NCBI GenBank assembly: GCA_021157815.1 | Contig: JAGGVT010000091.1 | Span: 1 to 16,101, forward strand | Source: a bacterium | GTDB lineage: Bacteria; JAJVIF01; JAGGVT01 | DNA: 16,101 nt | Reading direction: 5' to 3' | Shown here: positions 7,352-12,967 of the stretch, one piece after another | Layout: every line of letters begins with the position of its first letter | Position numbering within the stretch: position 1 is the first letter of the stretch | Translations under genes and position numbers: made by a program | The notes under the pieces: model-generated | Seen by the model: the letters and a program-made list of their open reading frames with translations, nothing else | What the model was told of the DNA's origin: nothing | Database searches by the model: none

Positions 7352-9439
7352 CTACTTCTGCAGTTCCCTCTCAATTTCTTTCCCCAACGCCTGTATCTCC
7401 CTCGGTTTTCGGGCATCCATTGGATAAAATTGTTTTAGAATCTCCGCAGCTTCCAGATTTCTTCCAGCACGATGAAGCAACTTTGCCTGTTCATATCGCC
7501 AATCGAGAATCGTTGGTGAAATCACAGGATTTATCAAAAATTCATGCTCGATTATTTCATCAATCGATTTAAAAGCAGCATCAATCTTTCCCAGTTTCTC
7601 TTCAAGAGTAGCTCTGGTTGCCCAGTTCATCCATGACAGCGGATTAACCGATGTTGACAGTTCCATGAAATATAACGCTTTTTCAGTTTCGCCAAGTTCA
7701 CTCAATATTGATGCGTTGAATCTGAATATCTCATCGATCCTGACGAGTATGAAATCCTCCTCGACATTATGATGCTTCTCAAACATCTGTTTGAAATATT
7801 CCTCGCTGAAGTTCTCTTTGAAATATATGAAATTGCGTTGGATAGTTTCAAACCTCTGTCCGCTTTTTTGTATGCGGTATCCGAAATGATTTGGTTCAAA
7901 GCGATAGTCAATTTCGAGCATTTCAAGCGGTGGCGTGTTATAGAATGAGAAAAAGACCGGACGATTTGAGATGTTGTCATCGATGAAAGACTCGATTATC
8001 TCCTCTACGCCATAGCTTTTAAAAAACCTTCCTCGTGATGATGACCAATTCAGCGATTCATCCTCGAACGCTTTTTCATACAGCCAGTTTTTCCAAAACG
8101 CGTGTTCACCGAAAGTGGGGAAATGAGCCAGGACAGTTGTAACATCCTTTCGAACATCAAGAACCTTCTGAATGTAAAACAGAATGAATAGGTCGTCGAA
8201 ATTGCACAGCAGAATTGAGTTTTCATCGCACGATTCAAGAATGTTACGCCCATACCACTCAGCCAGATGATTGTCGCTTCTGTTGTTCATATTCCAATTA
8301 CCGGAGAGATTCCAGATCACACAAACAAAAGCAATCGCGCAAATTATCGGAAACAATCCCTGCCTGCTGATACTGATTTTTGTCGGAATTGTGTCAAGCG
8401 TGTATTTCGCGCCAACGGCGATAAACAACGCGCTTATCATAAAGACGGGAAGGTAATAGACATCCAGCTTGTAGAGATTGATAAATACAGGCCGAAGAGT
8501 TACAAGGAAAAATAAGACGTATGTCAAAGTAATTGCCGCGATTGCTTTCAAAGCAGGATTGGATTTCGATTTAAACGCGGCGATGAATCCGACAATGGAG
8601 AAAATAGCGCCCACGGGCGTTAACTCACGGGAAAATATCCCAAAGAGATATTTAAAATGATCGAGGAAATATCCCCGATTAACCTGAGTAAACGCTGGCG
8701 CGAAAAGCGTTTTGAAGAAATTCTGCATATTCGATGGATTACCCCAGTTAACCGCTGGCGATTTCGACGCTGCAATCGGCAGGTAGAGATAAAACGCGAA
8801 TCCAAGAATGAAAAACAATATGCAGAGCAGCCATCTGTTTAAGCCCTTTTTTAATGGGAGCCGCCCCGATTTAACCAGAAGCCAGATTCCAGCCGGGATT
8901 ATCAACAGCGATGTCTGGTGCGTTGTAAGCGCAAGCCCCGAAAGAAACGCGGCTGTGTATAGGAAATACCTCCTCTCACTTTTGGATGCCAGCACGATGA
9001 AGATAATCGCGGCGCATACCACAAGATTGTTCAGAGTATAAACCTCGGTTGTAACCGACTGCGACCAGTTTACATAGGAAAACGCAAAAACAAGGCATGA
9101 CACAAACGACAGCAGATACTCTTTGGTAACCAGAACAATCAAGCGATACAAAAGGACAATTGAAATTACGCCAAAAAGCGCGGTCATGAAATTCATTCGA
9201 ATCGCGGGATTATCTCCAATTGGAGCGTGTGAAAAAAAGTAACCAAGGAAAGTGAATAGTGGATAACCCGGTGCGTGTGGAACTCCCATGCTCCATGATG
9301 CCGCGATTAATTCACCCGAATCTCCAACATAAACTGTCGGGCACAATGTAAGAATATAGACAACGAAGCTTATCGCCGCAAGAGCAATCATGCCGAGTGT
9401 GAGTTTCCTGCGATTGCTATTTCCATCCGGTTCAGCCAT
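7352..9439 (-). CDS. DUF2723 multi-pass membrane glycosyltransferase-like protein
   Basis: A 695-residue integral membrane protein. The N-terminal half has about ten hydrophobic segments, the first at about 15-33. After it comes the DUF2723 signature GDSGELIAASWSMGVPHAPG (39-58), then YPL. This acidic loop after the first membrane helix matches the GT-C fold glycosyltransferases of the protein O-mannosyltransferase kind; the eukaryotic relative TMEM260 is an O-mannosyltransferase. The likely role is transfer of a sugar from a lipid-linked donor at the outer face of the inner membrane. The C-terminal ~290 residues are soluble, and the last 140 or so look like TPR-type helical repeats (EKALYFMELS, KIDAAFKSIDEI, GRNLEAAEILKQF). 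No Shine-Dalgarno site precedes the ATG, and a promoter lies so close that translation may be leaderless. Donor and acceptor are unknown. It converges on hepT with a 34-bp gap after the displaced hepT stop. Confidence 0.85.
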   Translation of the reverse strand: MAEPDGNSNRRKLTLGMIALAAISFVVYILTLCPTVYVGDSGELIAASWSMGVPHAPGYPLFTFLGYFFSHAPIGDNPAIRMNFMTALFGVISIVLLYRLIVLVTKEYLLSFVSCLVFAFSYVNWSQSVTTEVYTLNNLVVCAAIIFIVLASKSERRYFLYTAAFLSGLALTTHQTSLLIIPAGIWLLVKSGRLPLKKGLNRWLLCILFFILGFAFYLYLPIAASKSPAVNWGNPSNMQNFFKTLFAPAFTQVNRGYFLDHFKYLFGIFSRELTPVGAIFSIVGFIAAFKSKSNPALKAIAAITLTYVLFFLVTLRPVFINLYKLDVYYLPVFMISALFIAVGAKYTLDTIPTKISISRQGLFPIICAIAFVCVIWNLSGNWNMNNRSDNHLAEWYGRNILESCDENSILLCNFDDLFILFYIQKVLDVRKDVTTVLAHFPTFGEHAFWKNWLYEKAFEDESLNWSSSRGRFFKSYGVEEIIESFIDDNISNRPVFFSFYNTPPLEMLEIDYRFEPNHFGYRIQKSGQRFETIQRNFIYFKENFSEEYFKQMFEKHHNVEEDFILVRIDEIFRFNASILSELGETEKALYFMELSTSVNPLSWMNWATRATLEEKLGKIDAAFKSIDEIIEHEFLINPVISPTILDWRYEQAKLLHRAGRNLEAAEILKQFYPMDARKPREIQALGKEIERELQK

Positions 9440-9448
9440 CGAATTATT

Positions 9449-9476
9449 ATCATAGCAGATTGTTCAGGCGCGGCAA
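9449..9476 (-). promoter_or_regulatory. Promoter of the DUF2723 gene, almost at the start codon
   Basis: On the minus strand: TTGCCG (9476-9471), a 16-bp spacer ending in TGC, and TATGAT (9454-9449), an extended -10 arrangement. Only nine bases separate the -10 from the ATG at 9439, so the mRNA leader would be 0-3 nt. Confidence 0.5.
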
Positions 9477-9517
9477 TCAACCGAAAATAATATTTATAAA
9501 TTTATTGAAATTCGATA

Positions 9518-9546
9518 TTGTTCTCCGATTAAGCTAATGATAGAAT
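9518..9546 (+). promoter_or_regulatory. Possible promoter of the tRNA cluster
   Basis: TTGTTC (9518-9523), 17 bp, TAGAAT (9541-9546) preceded by TGA (extended -10), in a very AT-rich stretch that could act as an UP element. The -35 is weak. Between here and tRNA-Lys a 7-bp direct repeat ATAGGAC occurs twice (9584-9597); nothing else is seen. Confidence 0.4.
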
Positions 9547-9618
9547 AATAGTTTGTGCTTATGCGCAATGTGGTGTTGTGCATATAGGACATAGGACATT
9601 GAAAGCTAATCGCATGAT

Positions 9619-9691
9619 GGGCCGTTAGCTCAGTTGGTAGAGCACCTGACTTTTAATCAGGGGGTCACAGGTTCGAGCCCTGTACGGCCTA
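9619..9691 (+). tRNA. tRNA-Lys (TTT)
   Basis: A 73-nt cloverleaf. Acceptor stem GGGCCGT (9619-9625) pairs with ACGGCCT (9684-9690, first pair G-U), discriminator A9691. The D-arm has TTAGCTCAGTTGGTAGAGC. Anticodon stem CCTGA/TCAGG holds loop CTTTTAA, anticodon TTT. The T-loop contains GTTCGAGCC. CCA is not encoded, so a CCA-adding enzyme is required. Confidence 0.97.
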
Positions 9692-9698
9692 TAATCAT

Positions 9699-9773
9699 GC
9701 CCCCATCGTCTAGCTTGGCCTAGGACACCACCCTTTCACGGTGGCGACAGGGGTTCAAATCCCCTTGGGGGTA
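9699..9773 (+). tRNA. tRNA-Glu (TTC)
   Basis: A 75-nt cloverleaf only 7 bp after tRNA-Lys, certainly co-transcribed. Acceptor GCCCCCA (9699-9705) pairs with TGGGGGT (9766-9772), discriminator A9773. Anticodon stem CCACC/GGTGG holds loop CTTTCAC, anticodon TTC. The T-arm has GGGGTTCAAATCCCC. No CCA is encoded. A run of nine T (9776-9784) follows almost immediately. Confidence 0.97.
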
Positions 9774-9828
9774 TATTTTTTTTTGTTTTAAGCATCAAAG
9801 AAATATGCCGGATTGTTTTTATGGCTTC

Positions 9829-9858
9829 TTGCAATATCGATATCCTTTTGGATACAAT
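9829..9858 (+). promoter_or_regulatory. Likely promoter of tRNA-Asp, within a hairpin
   Basis: TTGCAA (9829-9834), an 18-bp spacer and TACAAT (9853-9858) place a start near 9865, about 22 bp before tRNA-Asp. The same bases form an imperfect palindrome (GCAATAT 9831-9837 with ATATTGC 9857-9863, plus inner pairs TATCC/GGATA around TTTT), which could instead be an operator or RNA hairpin. Confidence 0.5.
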
Positions 9859-9886
9859 ATTGCGCCTTAATTCCAGAGATAATTCT

Positions 9887-9960
9887 GGGCGCGTGGTCTA
9901 GCGGTTTAGGATGCCGGCCTGTCACGCCGGAGGTCGAGGGTTCAAATCCCTTCGCGCCCG
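9887..9960 (+). tRNA. tRNA-Asp (GTC)
   Basis: A 74-nt cloverleaf. Acceptor GGGCGCG (9887-9893) pairs with CGCGCCC (9953-9959), discriminator G9960 as expected for Asp. Anticodon stem CCGGC/GCCGG holds loop CTGTCAC, anticodon GTC. The T-arm has GAGGGTTCAAATCCCTTC. CCA is not encoded; eight T (9961-9968) follow directly after the discriminator. Confidence 0.97.
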
Positions 9961-9978
9961 TTTTTTTTGAAATACATT

Positions 9979-10000
9979 CCGGGGGAAACCTCGGTTTTTT
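9979..10000 (+). terminator. Intrinsic terminator after tRNA-Asp
   Basis: CCGGGG (9979-9984) pairs with CCTCGG (9989-9994, one G-T pair) around a GAAA tetraloop, followed by six T (9995-10000). A compact, strong rho-independent terminator placed between tRNA-Asp and tRNA-Phe. Confidence 0.8.
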
Positions 10001-10026
10001 AAAATGTAAATATATTCTTAAGCCTT

Positions 10027-10099
<73 letters not shown>

Positions 10100-10122
10100 T
10101 TCTTTATTGGTTAAAAAGATTG

Positions 10123-10290
10123 GTTAGCAAGTTAGCAAGTTAGCAGGTTAGCAGGTTAGTAGGTTAGCAGGTTAGTAGGTTAGCAAGTTAGCAGGTTAGT
10201 AGGTTAGCAGGTTAGTAGGTTAGCAGGTTAGTAGGTTAGCAGGTTAGTAGGTTAGCAGGTTAGTAGGTTAGCAAGTTAGTAAGTTAGAAA
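10123..10290 (+). repeat. Tandem octamer array, 21 copies of GTTAGYAR-like unit
   Basis: Twenty-one contiguous 8-bp units. The core alternates GTTAGCAG and GTTAGTAG, giving a 16-bp higher-order period. The edges are GTTAGCAA (first two units), GTTAGTAA and finally GTTAGAAA, a decayed end unit. The unit length is not a multiple of three and every copy contains TAG or TTA, so it is not coding. It starts 24 bp after tRNA-Phe. There are no spacers, so it is not a CRISPR array. Function unknown; a slippage-prone minisatellite. Confidence 0.95.
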
Positions 10291-10377
10291 AATCGAATCA
10301 TAATAAATAACGCTATGCTTTAGAGGATGCCGGGAAAGCAGGTTGATTTTCAAACATACCATCTTTTTGATAACTCT

Positions 10378-10481
10378 TGGGTGCCGCCCACACATCACGT
10401 CTTTTTGTGATTTGTGGGTGAAATGTGCAACTTCGTAGCATTTCACCCATAAATCCCAGAGGGCTGTATGGGCGGCACCCA
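10378..10481. repeat. 104-bp nested palindrome (MITE-like intergenic element)
   Basis: The ends are a perfect 13-bp inverted repeat: TGGGTGCCGCCCA (10378-10390) and TGGGCGGCACCCA (10469-10481), with three more pairs after one mismatch. Inside, a second inverted repeat pairs 10409-10425 with 10439-10455 (16 of 17, core TGGGTGAAATG/CATTTCACCCA) around a 13-nt loop. A small TCAC/GTGA hairpin (10395-10410) sits beside it. GC content is higher than the surroundings. No ORF and no obvious target-site duplication. It looks like a structured, possibly mobile, non-autonomous element; transcribed, it would form a long RNA hairpin. Confidence 0.75.
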
Positions 10482-10553
10482 GCGTTTTAAATCAAATTGA
10501 CACATTTCCCGATGCGCTCTTTAGCGTGGTGCTTCATTAGCAGGTTGGCAGGT

Positions 10554-10943
10554 ATGAATAAATCAAATTCGAAGTGCCCTTTCTGTTTTCCTCAAATTGA
10601 ATCAGCGATAATTGAATCATTTGGCAGTGTTGTAGCTGTCAAGGATAAATACCCGGCAAGCGATGGCCACTTGCTTGTGATAACCAAACGGCACACAACT
10701 GATATCTTCACAATGACAGAAACGGAAAAACAGGATGCTCTCAAGTTAATCATGATTCTTAAGGAAAATATCATGCGCGATGACCTATCGGTTACAGGTT
10801 TTAATGTTGGCATTAACTGCGGAGCCAGCGCCGGCCAGACAATCATGCATGCTCATATTCATATGATTCCAAGGCGCGATGGCGATGTTTCGAATCCTGA
10901 GGGCGGAATACGCGGAGCGATTCCTAACAGGATGTCATACTAA
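10554..10943 (+). CDS. HIT-family hydrolase (Ap4A-hydrolase-like)
   Basis: A 129-residue histidine-triad protein. The active-site motif H-x-H-x-H is intact as HAHIH (H99, H101, H103) in GQTIMHAHIHMIPRRDGDV, with the family ending NPEGGIRGAIPNRMSY. An N-terminal CPFC (8-11) may bind zinc as in several HIT proteins, and GHLLVITKRH (39-48) is typical. HIT enzymes of this branch cleave dinucleoside polyphosphates or nucleoside phosphoramidates/AMP-lysine in the cytosol; the substrate here is unknown. ATG 10554 is chosen because the family starts just before CPFC; a TTG 57 bp upstream is in frame but adds sequence unlike the family and overlaps a TTGACA (10497-10502) that could be a -35. No good Shine-Dalgarno site is present; the bases before the ATG are degenerate copies of the upstream octamer repeat. 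Confidence 0.9.
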   Translation: MNKSNSKCPFCFPQIESAIIESFGSVVAVKDKYPASDGHLLVITKRHTTDIFTMTETEKQDALKLIMILKENIMRDDLSVTGFNVGINCGASAGQTIMHAHIHMIPRRDGDVSNPEGGIRGAIPNRMSY

Positions 10944-10982
10944 ATTATCATTTCCCGTTTTCATCTAAATACTTATCGAAAA

Positions 10983-10991
10983 TGATATACT
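10983..10991 (+). promoter_or_regulatory. Extended -10 promoter just before ORF 11002
   Basis: TGATATACT (10983-10991) is an extended -10 (TGnTATACT). No clear -35 is seen, as is usual for extended -10 promoters. Only ten bases lie between it and the ATG at 11002, so the leader would be about 2-4 nt. Confidence 0.5.
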
Positions 10992-11001
10992 CATTTATGC
11001 A

Positions 11002-11427
11002 ATGAATGAAAAGATGGAAATATCGTGGAAAGCGCATCCGCTGGTAGATGATTTCCCAAAATCAATCGGCGCGATTTTCCTTGTCATTGTGTTTTCCATC
11101 GCGTTTGGATATTTCTTTGCCAGTCCGGGAATAGGGGGATTATCCTTTATCATTCTCTTTCTCGCAACTCTGACTTATTTCGTCCCCGTTTATTACCATA
11201 TCGATGAGCAAAAACTGACAATCAAATTCCTGTTTCTGAAAACGATTCGTCCTTTGCGAAAATTTAAGAATTACTACCACAATTCAACCGGAGTAAATCT
11301 TTCCACTTTTTCAGCTCCATCCCGACTGGATGCTTTTCGAGGAAACTACCTAAGGTTCAACCATAACCAAAACGAGGTGCTTGAATTTCTCAAAAACGTG
11401 ATTCAAATAGGGGAAGGTGATGAGTAA
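11002..11427 (+). CDS. Two-TM membrane protein of unknown function, PH-like
   Basis: A 141-residue protein with a short N-terminus containing WKAHPL, two adjacent membrane helices (about 21-40 and 45-64) and a cytosolic C-terminal part. The layout, WxxHP before a TM hairpin followed by YYHIDEQKLTIKFLFLKTIR, resembles membrane-anchored bacterial PH-domain proteins, in which a TM pair precedes a beta-rich module. The later LSTFSAPSRLDAFRGNYLRF segment reads as a conserved block, and I recall similar proteins in other bacteria, but I cannot name the family. No Shine-Dalgarno site; the extended -10 lies immediately upstream, suggesting leaderless translation. It shares one base with the next gene (TAATG), so the two are translationally coupled. 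Function not assigned. Confidence 0.7.
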   Translation: MNEKMEISWKAHPLVDDFPKSIGAIFLVIVFSIAFGYFFASPGIGGLSFIILFLATLTYFVPVYYHIDEQKLTIKFLFLKTIRPLRKFKNYYHNSTGVNLSTFSAPSRLDAFRGNYLRFNHNQNEVLEFLKNVIQIGEGDE

Positions 11428-11909
11428 TGAAAGAGGAAGATAAAAACATCAACGAAAAAAAGGATAAAACTCCTGAAAAACGAGGATGGGAGAAATTCAA
11501 AAGTGAATGGGATAACGCATTCAACATGAATGTTCCCGAAGGTGAGTTAAACGAAAATAACATCAAGCTTTTAAATGATGTAGCGCTCGACATTGTGAAT
11601 CGAGGCATGGCTGCGCCAGCGATTATGTTCCTCGTATCAATAAAGCCTGTCTCATTCCTTATGGCTCAGGGAATGCAGTTTGTAAAGCCTTTCATGCCGG
11701 GAATTTCCAATGATACAAACTCAAAGGAATTCGCAAACAGATTTATGGTCTCGACATTAATTTCCAATCCTGCCGCATATTCAAGATTCGCGATTCTTAT
11801 GGAAAACCGTGACGCTGTCGAAATGATGATAGACGCGCTTGAAAAACATGAGGATGAGAGAGCAAAAAAGGAAAGGCGGAAAAAACGTCAAGACAAAGAA
11901 AAGAAGTGA
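11427..11909 (+). CDS. Conserved-looking protein of unknown function
   Basis: A 160-residue protein starting at the overlapping TAATG (11425-11429), with GAAGGTGATG upstream as a likely Shine-Dalgarno region. The first ~45 residues and the last ~20 (RAKKERRKKRQDKEKK) are highly charged. In between are helical, partly hydrophobic segments: IVNRGMAAPAIMFLVSIKPV (56-75), then the MAQGMQFVKPF block, and MENRDAVEMMIDALEK (125-140). The pattern PAI-x-FL-x-x-x-KP-x-x-x-x-x-xQ followed by a C-terminal ENRD-x-VE block reminds me of small proteins found in diverse anaerobes and near B12-enzyme-related genes, but this is memory, not evidence. The segments are too short and polar for a confident membrane call; peripheral association with the PH-like partner is plausible. 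Function not assigned. Confidence 0.65.
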   Translation: MKEEDKNINEKKDKTPEKRGWEKFKSEWDNAFNMNVPEGELNENNIKLLNDVALDIVNRGMAAPAIMFLVSIKPVSFLMAQGMQFVKPFMPGISNDTNSKEFANRFMVSTLISNPAAYSRFAILMENRDAVEMMIDALEKHEDERAKKERRKKRQDKEKK

Positions 11910-11933
11910 AGGCCTTAGAATAATCGAACTTTT

Positions 11934-12533
11934 CTATTTAGTGCACAAATGCAATGGCTCTATTTCAGGAAGGCAGAATCGCTTTCTCTCTTCATCAGGT
12001 ATTTCATTAAGATAGTCATCAAGTTTAACTGTAAACCCGGCCTCCTTAAGCCTCTCCTGATAATCCTGATAACCGTAAAGCCTGACGTGCGCCCAATGGC
12101 CATACACTTTCTGGCGTTCCTCAGGAGTGGTAATTGACGGGTCATCAATAGTTTCCCTGCTATGGATATCATACGGAACTTCCAGAATCGACCACCCACC
12201 CGGTTTAAGGATTCGATATACCTCACTCATTGCTTTTCTATCATCAATGACATGCTCGAAAACGTGATAGCAGATAATGCAGTCAAAATGATTATCGGGA
12301 AAAGGAATATCTGTGATATCAAAATTTATTGTGGCAATCGGTGATGAGAGATCACCACTTGTGTAGTCAAGATTGGAACACGTTTTGAATATATTTTGCA
12401 GGACTTCATTTGGCGCGATGTACAGAACTTTCAAATTGTCAGAAAAAAACCTTGTCCTGTTCCTAAGATATAGCACCAGAAGACGATGACGCTCAAGACT
12501 GCCACATGCCGGACACAACACGTTTGGGCGCAT
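11934..12533 (-). CDS. SAM-dependent methyltransferase (type 11), N-terminus frameshifted
   Basis: A class I methyltransferase. In the intact frame CPACGSLERHRLL leads the catalytic domain, with KVLYIAPNE as motif I region, FDITDIPFPDNHFDCIICYH as the acidic and motif II region, then RILKPGGWSILEVP, typical of Methyltransf_11. ATG 12533 is the first start in this frame, but homology continues upstream: codons before it read FECPCCGG...GWLLPYGSE, completing a CPCC/CPAC Cys4 zinc-binding module known from this methyltransferase type, and the frame is open to a stop at 12624-12626 without any ATG, GTG or TTG. The natural start is therefore most likely in another frame at 12679. The substrate is unknown; related proteins are often found in surface-polysaccharide loci. 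Confidence 0.82.
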   Translation of the reverse strand: MRPNVLCPACGSLERHRLLVLYLRNRTRFFSDNLKVLYIAPNEVLQNIFKTCSNLDYTSGDLSSPIATINFDITDIPFPDNHFDCIICYHVFEHVIDDRKAMSEVYRILKPGGWSILEVPYDIHSRETIDDPSITTPEERQKVYGHWAHVRLYGYQDYQERLKEAGFTVKLDDYLNEIPDEERKRFCLPEIEPLHLCTK

Positions 12534-12679
12534 TTCCGAACCATACGGAAGAAGCCATCCGAAATGGCCGCCGCAACATGGACATTCAAACCTGCGCCCA
12601 CGGAATGATAATCGAAAAAAAAATTACTCTGGTAATTTTCGAGGATTAAATCTCTAATTTTAATCAGAAAAGAACGCAT
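12534..12679 (-). other. Displaced N-terminal segment of the methyltransferase
   Basis: ATG 12679 opens MRSFLIKIRDLILENYQSNF, a typical short N-terminal helix for this methyltransferase type, then runs into nine consecutive T on the minus strand (12623-12615). Ten T would join it in frame to the zinc-module sequence ending at the methyltransferase ATG. Either the DNA has lost a base, the assembly has miscounted the homopolymer, or RNA polymerase slippage restores the frame. Confidence 0.65.
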
Positions 12680-12750
12680 ATGGAAATGTAACCCATTTCA
12701 ATCCAGGGAACATCCTGAAACTTGATTAGTAAATCGTTTACAATGCCAAT

Positions 12751-12756
12751 ATTATA
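12751..12756 (-). promoter_or_regulatory. Possible -10 of the methyltransferase gene
   Basis: TATAAT on the minus strand, about 72 bp before ATG 12679; no convincing -35 partner. The 12680-12967 interval between the divergent genes is AT-rich. It holds this element and the mutL promoter; I see no riboswitch-like conserved box in it. Confidence 0.3.
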
Positions 12757-12864
12757 CGTTAAATGCACGAAATATAACTTAAACGAGTAAGCTAAATTCA
12801 AAAAAACATTCACTTGCTTTTTATTTATCATAAGCTGAGAAATTAGGAAAGTATGATACGTTTA

Positions 12865-12873
12865 TGATATAAT
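12865..12873 (+). promoter_or_regulatory. Extended -10 promoter of the mutL operon
   Basis: TGATATAAT is a perfect extended -10 (TGnTATAAT); a near copy, TATGATA, lies at 12852-12858. No good -35 is visible. Transcription would begin near 12880, about 88 nt before the chosen start codon. Confidence 0.6.
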
Positions 12874-12967
12874 CGCTGTTTTGGTTTTCGGGTCATTATT
12901 ACATTGACTCGATTTTGTGTGTTATAACAAAACTAGTATTTCAGATATGGGGTTGGTTAGCGGCAAA

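Noticed and set aside
10123-10290. CRISPR array
   Set aside because: Repeats are contiguous 8-bp units without spacers, and no cas genes are nearby.
10497-10553. TTG at 10497 as start of the HIT protein
   Set aside because: The extra 19 residues do not resemble the family, and the TTG belongs to a TTGACA that looks more like a -35 box.
12431-12679. 82-codon minus-strand ORF as a separate gene
   Set aside because: Only its first ~20 codons make sense, as the displaced N-terminus of the methyltransferase; the rest is that gene read in the wrong frame.
12904-12928. TTGACT/TATAAC as the mutL promoter
   Set aside because: The spacer is only 13 bp; the perfect extended -10 at 12865-12873 is a better candidate.
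12680-12967. Cobalamin riboswitch upstream of the MutL gene
   Set aside because: I looked for one because of the B12 link but found no B12-box-like conserved sequence or suitable long pairing.
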